The notes under the pieces: model-generated
Databases searched by the model: none
Seen by the model: the letters and a program-made list of their open reading frames with translations, nothing else
What the model was told of the DNA's origin: nothing
Made by a program: the position numbers and the translations under genes
Source: Niveispirillum cyanobacteriorum
Lineage (GTDB): Bacteria; Pseudomonadota; Alphaproteobacteria; Azospirillales; Azospirillaceae
DNA length: 64,000 nucleotides
Assembly (NCBI RefSeq): GCF_002868735.1
Contig: NZ_CP025611.1
Span: 2,994,501 to 3,058,500, forward strand
Reading direction: 5' to 3'
Part shown: piece by piece, positions 60,581-64,000 of the stretch
How positions within the stretch are numbered: the stretch's first letter is position 1
Layout: each line of letters begins with the position of its first letter

Positions 60581-60886
60581 TCACCGTGCCGAAGGGCGGC
60601 TGATACCGGGGATCGACGCCAGACCCTTGGCTGCATCGCTCCCGCGTTCGGTCAACTCGGCGACGATCAGGCCGGACAGGACCTGACAGCGGATGGTCCC
60701 CTGCTGCTCCAGCCAGCCCACCTCCGTCCGCAGTTGGTCGCGCGTGGCGGAGATGCCCAGGATCTGCACGCTCTTGGTCAGGAGGCTGTCATTCAGGGTC
60801 AGGCCCGGCGCCTCGTGCAGCAACCGCAGAATCGAAAGACGCAGATCCTCGCGCCACGCATCGGCCATTGCATTGATCGTGACCAT
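60581..60886 (-). CDS. Mu gp26-region phage protein (winged-helix-like)
   Basis: The protein has 101 residues: WREDLRLSILRLLHEAPGLTLNDSLLTKSVQILGISATRDQLRTEVGWLEQQGTI looks like a small winged helix, and LIVAELTERGSDAAKG follows. Similar proteins lie at this place in Mu-like phages (annotated as VpaChn25_0724 family). GGGGAGC precedes ATG 60886. Function unknown; DNA binding is likely. Confidence 0.7.
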   Translation of the reverse strand: MVTINAMADAWREDLRLSILRLLHEAPGLTLNDSLLTKSVQILGISATRDQLRTEVGWLEQQGTIRCQVLSGLIVAELTERGSDAAKGLASIPGISRPSAR

Positions 60887-60890
60887 TGTC

Positions 60891-61253
60891 TCAGCTCCCC
60901 TGTGCGGCCCTGGCGATGATGTTTTCGTGGCGCTCAACGGTCCGTTCGACGCGCGCCATGGTTTCCTTCAATCCCGCGAACCGCTCGCCAATGGCCTTCA
61001 GCTCGCCTGCCACATCCTTCAAGGCCGTCGCCAGTGCGTGCAGGTCCTCAGTTGTCGGAAGGGCTTCGGATCGAGTTTCAAGGACCAGCAAGCCCTTCTC
61101 CAACTCGCGCATATCCTTGGAAACGCCCTCAAGGGCTGCTCCGACCTTTTGCGCGATCATGCTGCGGATAGACCAGATGATCCACGCGACGCCAAGCGTG
61201 TTGACGATCCCCAGAATGGCTGCGGCTGCCATGATCCAACCCGGATAATTCAT
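60891..61253 (-). CDS. DUF2730 phage membrane protein
   Basis: The protein has 120 residues. An N-terminal membrane helix (WIMAAAAILGIVNTLGVAWIIWSI) is followed by a long coiled coil (SKDMRELEKGLLVLETRSEALPTTEDLHALATALKDVAGELKAI). This is the DUF2730 layout found between lysis and terminase genes in Mu-like phages. Its ATG overlaps the TraR-like stop. Function unknown. Confidence 0.8.
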   Translation of the reverse strand: MNYPGWIMAAAAILGIVNTLGVAWIIWSIRSMIAQKVGAALEGVSKDMRELEKGLLVLETRSEALPTTEDLHALATALKDVAGELKAIGERFAGLKETMARVERTVERHENIIARAAQGS

Positions 61254-61462
61254 CGCCTTAGCCGCTCCTCGATCTGGTCCTGACAGAACAGGCACCGCTG
61301 CGCATGGGGGTGGACGGCCAGGCGGGCCGGCTCAATGGGTTCGCCGCAATCGCCACACTCTGTCCGGCCTTCCGGTTCCGCCCCCCGCCGGCCACGGGCC
61401 AGGATGGCGGCCTGTTCGTCCAGTTGGGCCGCCTGGGCCAGATCCACGACGTCACTGACCAC
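61250..61462 (-). CDS. TraR/DksA-type C4 zinc-finger protein
   Basis: The protein has 70 residues with a four-cysteine zinc site: GRTECGDCGEPIEPARLAVHPHAQRCLFCQDQIEERLR (CxxC-17-CxxC). Small TraR/DksA proteins bind the secondary channel of RNA polymerase, altering promoter choice. GTG 61462 has AAGGTG upstream and overlaps the spanin-like gene. It may shift host transcription during the late phase. Confidence 0.85.
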   Translation of the reverse strand: MVSDVVDLAQAAQLDEQAAILARGRRGAEPEGRTECGDCGEPIEPARLAVHPHAQRCLFCQDQIEERLRR

Positions 61463-61703
61463 GGCACACCTTCAACTGATCTCGAAGCTTGGAGAGGCGG
61501 CCCAGCCACTCCAAGGTGGCCGGCGCGTCGGCTGGCGGCAGATTGGCTTCCAACTCGGCTGCTACGGCAGGCCCAGCGACGGGCCAGGATGGGCATGTGT
61601 CCAAAGCCACCGGCGGCGGCGGGCTAAAGCTGCCCGCTGCGCATCCGTTCAAGAACAGCGGCAGGGCTGTCGCCAGGGCGAGAAGCAATGTCGGCCTGGG
61701 CAT
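61452..61703 (-). CDS. Rz1-like outer-membrane spanin lipoprotein
   Basis: The protein has 83 residues. The lipoprotein signal MPRPTLLLALATALPLFLNGC has lipobox LNGC, and the mature part is proline-rich at the start (SFSPPPPVALDTCPSWP). It overlaps the preceding small membrane protein gene out of frame by 80 bases, the typical Rz/Rz1 arrangement. It would join the inner-membrane partner to disrupt the outer membrane at lysis. Confidence 0.65.
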   Translation of the reverse strand: MPRPTLLLALATALPLFLNGCAAGSFSPPPPVALDTCPSWPVAGPAVAAELEANLPPADAPATLEWLGRLSKLRDQLKVCRGQ

Positions 61704-61839
61704 CTTTTACCTCGGCGGTTCGGGTCAGGGTGTCCTGGGCGGCTTCGGTCTGGATTTCCAGCCGGCCCGCCTCACGCGCTGCTGCCGGTGCGGCCACAAG
61801 GCCTAGAAGCCAGCGGACAAGGCGCAGCAGCAGGCTCAC
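61624..61839 (-). CDS. Small membrane protein, possible Rz-like inner-membrane spanin
   Basis: The protein has 71 residues: an N-terminal membrane helix (LLLRLVRWLLGLVAAPAAA) followed by a short charged helix (EAGRLEIQTEAAQDTLTRTAEVKDAQADIAS). GTG 61839 overlaps the previous stop. It is shorter than most Rz proteins, so the spanin role rests on topology and the overlapping lipoprotein gene. Confidence 0.5.
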   Translation of the reverse strand: MSLLLRLVRWLLGLVAAPAAAREAGRLEIQTEAAQDTLTRTAEVKDAQADIASRPGDSPAAVLERMRSGQL

Positions 61840-62321
61840 GGTTGCGGTTCCGTTTCAGGCGGGGCCAGAACAGGCCCAATCGCGGTACTGACAATGCCTT
61901 GCAGCCGAGCTGTCAGCCGCGCCCGAACCGCATCCTCATCCAGATTGAACCGCTTCAACGTGTCGGGCACGGCGGCGATGACATATCGCGCACCTTCCGC
62001 AACCAGCTGATGCCGTGTTTCGATCTTCGCCGTGTTCAGCCCATGGCGCAGCGCCTGCTCCAAGGCAGCCCGAATGCCGTTCGCAAACGCGGTTTCCAGC
62101 ACGTCGCGGGCCTGCGCATCTTCCTTCATGCCCAGATAGGTCAGAAGCCGGCGAACCAGATAGACCACACCCACAGACAGGGCCGTAACCAGTGCCTCGC
62201 CCAACGGCCCCAGGGCCGGGGCCAGATCGATGGTAAAGGGCCCCTCGGCGGCCAGCGCCGTCAGGGGGAACAGGAACAGCATGGCGAACAGGGCCAGCGC
62301 CGCACGGAACAGGCGGGGCAT
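61836..62321 (-). CDS. Phage membrane protein in the lysis cassette (holin candidate)
   Basis: The protein has 161 residues. A signal-like N-terminus (MPRLFRAALALFAMLFLFPLTALAAEG) and a second hydrophobic span (LGEALVTALSVGVVYLVRRLLTYLG) precede a helical soluble region. It starts at the lysozyme stop (TGATG). The position after the endolysin suggests a holin or a phage membrane protein controlling lysis; its length is larger than usual for a holin. Confidence 0.5.
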   Translation of the reverse strand: MPRLFRAALALFAMLFLFPLTALAAEGPFTIDLAPALGPLGEALVTALSVGVVYLVRRLLTYLGMKEDAQARDVLETAFANGIRAALEQALRHGLNTAKIETRHQLVAEGARYVIAAVPDTLKRFNLDEDAVRARLTARLQGIVSTAIGPVLAPPETEPQP

Positions 62322-62839
62322 CACAGATCCTCCGTATAGAAGGGCGCGACCAGCCGTTGCCAGTCCGCCAGGAATTTGGCTTCGGTGCCCTTGCCTGCGG
62401 GCGTGTTGTAAAACCGCTTCCACAGGCGGGCATACGCGGCGGCATCGGCCTTGACCGGCAGCACGCAATCGCGCATGCGCCAGTACCGCAGACGGCACAT
62501 CAGCGCCGCATAGGACAGGTTGGTGGCCAGCTGATGGGTGCGGCCCGGAACGGGGGCCAGAAGGTCGCGCACGCGGGCGGCCAACGCCGGGCGCAGATCC
62601 AGATATGTCGTCCAGATATCGTCCGCCGTCGCCTGCTCCATCTGGAAGAGGCCATAGGCAGGACCCCAACTGCGATCCCCCGGCCCGGTATGCTGATCCA
62701 GCGCGGCGAACCCGCTTTCCACGGCAGCGGTCCCAACGACCAGCCAGACCGCCACATCGCTGTCAAAGCCCTTCAACCCGTCGCCGACATGGGCCAGCGC
62801 GGGACGAACGACATAGCGGGCAAGATGGATGGGCAGCAC
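62321..62839 (-). CDS. Phage endolysin (lysozyme / transglycosylase-like)
   Basis: The protein has 172 residues: VGTAAVESGFAALDQHTGPGDRSWGPAYGLFQMEQATADDIW carries the catalytic Glu (VES) and the GLFQME motif of SLT-type muramidases. It lacks a signal peptide, so a holin should release it. GTG 62839 is preceded by GGGGGA. It lies directly behind the putative lysis late promoter and a Mor/C-type activator gene, the Mu order C-lys. Confidence 0.8.
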   Translation of the reverse strand: MLPIHLARYVVRPALAHVGDGLKGFDSDVAVWLVVGTAAVESGFAALDQHTGPGDRSWGPAYGLFQMEQATADDIWTTYLDLRPALAARVRDLLAPVPGRTHQLATNLSYAALMCRLRYWRMRDCVLPVKADAAAYARLWKRFYNTPAGKGTEAKFLADWQRLVAPFYTEDL

Positions 62840-62859
62840 CGGATTTCCCCCGGAAGATG

Positions 62860-62919
62860 TAACTCCGGTTGACCTTACGGTGATGCGGGGGCGGGGTTGA
62901 TGCGGAACCAGTTCCGCAT
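62860..62919 (-). promoter_or_regulatory. Putative Mor/C-activated late promoter for lysis genes
   Basis: Read leftward: dyad ATGCGGAACTGGTTCCGCAT (62919-62900), 22 bases, then TAAGGT (62877-62872). The dyad is identical to that at 54251-54270 and the spacing to TAAGGTC is the same (29 bases between edges). The predicted start near 62865 leaves a ~25-base leader with GGGGGA before the endolysin GTG. No -35 box is visible, as expected for an activator-dependent promoter. Confidence 0.65.
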
Positions 62920-62926
62920 GGGGGCC

Positions 62927-63343
62927 TTACCCGAACAGGTCGGGTTCGCTCTGATCGGCCTCACGGGCGCCGGCCTTGACGCCTCGGACATGCCGGTCCG
63001 TCACACCCAGGGCGCGGGCAATCTGCGCATGCGATCCTTTGGCGGCGGCGATCATAGCCTTACGCGACCGCTGCGCATAGAGGGACGGTAACAGCAGCTG
63101 TTCCCCCGGTCGCCACTGGCACAGCTTACGCGCCGCCTCCAACCCGATGGCCAGCGCGATGGGGTGGCGCTCATCCAGTGACCGGGGCACATAAAGCCGA
63201 ATGCCGCCCCATTCCCTTTGCAGGATCTGCGCGGCCTCGGGTCCCACCACCTCGGCCAGCTCCACCAGCCCCGCCGGCCAGCCACGCATGTCGATCTTCT
63301 CGACCGGGTTGGAGGGGGCGGTATCGATTTTCTTATGGGTCAT
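62927..63343 (-). CDS. Mor/C-family late transcription activator
   Basis: The protein has 138 residues. The N-terminal dimerisation part (WPAGLVELAEVVGPEAAQILQREWGGIRLYVPR) and the C-terminal helix-turn-helix (RSRKAMIAAAKGSHAQIARALGVTDRHVRGVKAG) match the Mu Mor/C family. In Mu, C lies before lys and activates the four late promoters; this gene has the same position, with a dyad-bearing promoter right after it. Whether it corresponds to Mor or to C is not certain, since no second copy is in the window. Confidence 0.88.
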   Translation of the reverse strand: MTHKKIDTAPSNPVEKIDMRGWPAGLVELAEVVGPEAAQILQREWGGIRLYVPRSLDERHPIALAIGLEAARKLCQWRPGEQLLLPSLYAQRSRKAMIAAAKGSHAQIARALGVTDRHVRGVKAGAREADQSEPDLFG

Positions 63344-64000
63344 AGGGCGTTCTGAACGTCATCCAACGTTCATCCCCTGGAAATGCGGGCGGCCATTCCT
63401 GGCTTTGGCCACTGTTGAAGGCTTCAATCATGATTTGTGTGAACGCATCGCAGGCGCGATCCTTCATCGGCCATTTTGCAATCCGAACCCATCCCTGTGG
63501 CAGGGTTACATCCCGCTCGCGGGCGCTAAATGCCGCTGCATTCAGGCACAATCGCAAAATACGCAACCGCTCTTCGGCCATGATGGTAGGGCGCGCGAGT
63601 TGAAATGCCTTTTCGCGTTCAACATCTTTGCTGCGGACGAGCGGTCGCAATTCATCCATGTCAGATGCCTGAAAGGCTGCGCACAGTTCCGCCCAGCGTT
63701 TGGGTGCAGGCTTCGGGTATCGTCCGCGTTGCTTCAGGTAATCTCGTTGTTCTTTGTCGCTGAGGTGCCCTATGTACCCCGCGACGGTCTCCACCGTCGG
63801 CGTGAACCGCCCAATGAATGCATTCATGTAGGTTTCGCACTGATAGGGCCAGAAGCCGCCATTCCGAAACGTAGTCATCCAGGCTTCGAACCATGGCCAC
63901 TGCCACTCAAATTCAGTCATCGTAGATTCAAGGAACTCGCCCCAACGGGTGAAATCCATTTGAAGATGGGCTGCCAAGAACTGATCTCGAAGCAGGCCTA
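63333..64000 (-). CDS. Phage hypothetical protein (possibly incomplete at the window edge)
   Basis: The reading frame is open to the right edge (GLLRDQFLAAHLQMDFTRWGEF...), so the true start may lie outside; internal starts at 63959 or 63920 are possible. Visible features are aromatic-rich segments (FEWQWPWFEAWMTTFRNGGFWPYQCETYMNAF) and a helical C-terminus (ERLRILRLCLNAAAFSARERDVTLPQG). It overlaps the Mor/C gene by 11 bases. I recognise no family; its place suggests an early/middle-phase protein. Confidence 0.55.
   Translation of the reverse strand, partial: GLLRDQFLAAHLQMDFTRWGEFLESTMTEFEWQWPWFEAWMTTFRNGGFWPYQCETYMNAFIGRFTPTVETVAGYIGHLSDKEQRDYLKQRGRYPKPAPKRWAELCAAFQASDMDELRPLVRSKDVEREKAFQLARPTIMAEERLRILRLCLNAAAFSARERDVTLPQGWVRIAKWPMKDRACDAFTQIMIEAFNSGQSQEWPPAFPGDERWMTFRTPYDP

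Larger units (their letters stand above)
33928..64000. mobile_element. Mu-like transposable prophage (right-hand ~30 kb, incomplete)
   Basis: All credible genes from 34050 to the window edge run leftward in the order of the Mu late map: Mor/C activator, lysis, DUF2730, DUF3486, gp28-type terminase, portal, head, tail, fibre, fibre chaperone. The end beside copC begins TGAAGCG, as the phage Mu right end does, and has tandem 22-bp-spaced repeats. The tail set (tube, G/GT, tape measure, no sheath) is siphovirus-like, as in the D3112/B3-type transposable phages. The repressor, transposase A/B and left end lie outside the window. Confidence 0.85.

Noticed and set aside
61836-62669. 277-codon version of the lysis membrane protein
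   Set aside because: The extra N-terminal part overlaps the endolysin out of frame; the start at 62321 is coupled to the endolysin stop and gives a proper hydrophobic N-terminus.

Overview
The window is GC-rich, densely coded DNA from a Gram-negative alphaproteobacterium. Evidence for this is three large TonB-dependent receptors, an Aap/Bzt-type amino-acid ABC importer, a perfect FNR/FixK-type box and short coding-strand overlaps. A Rhodospirillales/Azospirillaceae host is my guess and is not proven by the sequence. No rRNA, tRNA or CRISPR array was seen.

Bases 1-11800 hold catabolic or redox gene groups. A SAM-dependent methyltransferase diverges from a VAO-type FAD oxidoreductase. The oxidoreductase is followed by two paralogous CopD-like membrane proteins behind an FNR-like box. 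Next come TonB receptor 1 and a LysR regulator. A second divergent pair of units follows: an MDR oxidoreductase broken by one nonsense codon plus a YCII protein, facing a HapK-like small protein, an SDR and a polysaccharide-deacetylase-like protein, with a 24-bp palindrome between them. An IS630 relic and an orphan terminator follow. A complete IS66-family element (12535-15061, 8-bp target duplication) then sits just upstream of the next promoter.

Bases 15100-24400 look like one regulon for using acylglycerols: TonB receptor 2, monoglyceride-lipase-like hydrolase, GlpD, GlpK, acyl-CoA ligase and TetR regulator. A separately promoted HSDL2-like SDR follows. The receptor and SDR promoters share the palindromic element TTTACATyGTAA, the probable TetR operator. 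The proposed route is import of a glycerolipid, its hydrolysis, glycerol entry through GlpK/GlpD and fatty-acid activation to acyl-CoA. Bases 24355-33709 hold a LysR gene divergent from a MetC-type PLP enzyme, followed by AapJQMP and TonB receptor 3. Two related 51-bp repeats with covarying inverted repeats lie in the divergent promoter region.

From 33928 to the right edge lies a Mu-like transposable prophage, read leftward and inserted in a copC gene, leaving 59 codons of it. The Mu-like right end starts TGAAGCG and carries two 11-bp repeats exactly 22 bp apart. Leftward from the right edge the order is: unknown gene, Mor/C-type activator, lysis genes, TraR/DksA zinc finger, DUF2730, small and large terminase, portal, a DNA adenine methylase, gp7-like head protein, a protease-capsid fusion, head-tail genes, tail tube, tail chaperones joined by a -1 frameshift at GGGAAAC, a tape measure with paired EF-hands, baseplate or tip proteins, a repetitive fibre and its chaperone. 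No sheath is present, so a long non-contractile tail is expected. An identical 20-bp dyad lies at the same distance from a TAAGGT hexamer upstream of the lysis and head genes; these are probably the late promoters controlled by the Mor/C protein. The transposase, repressor and left end lie outside the window.
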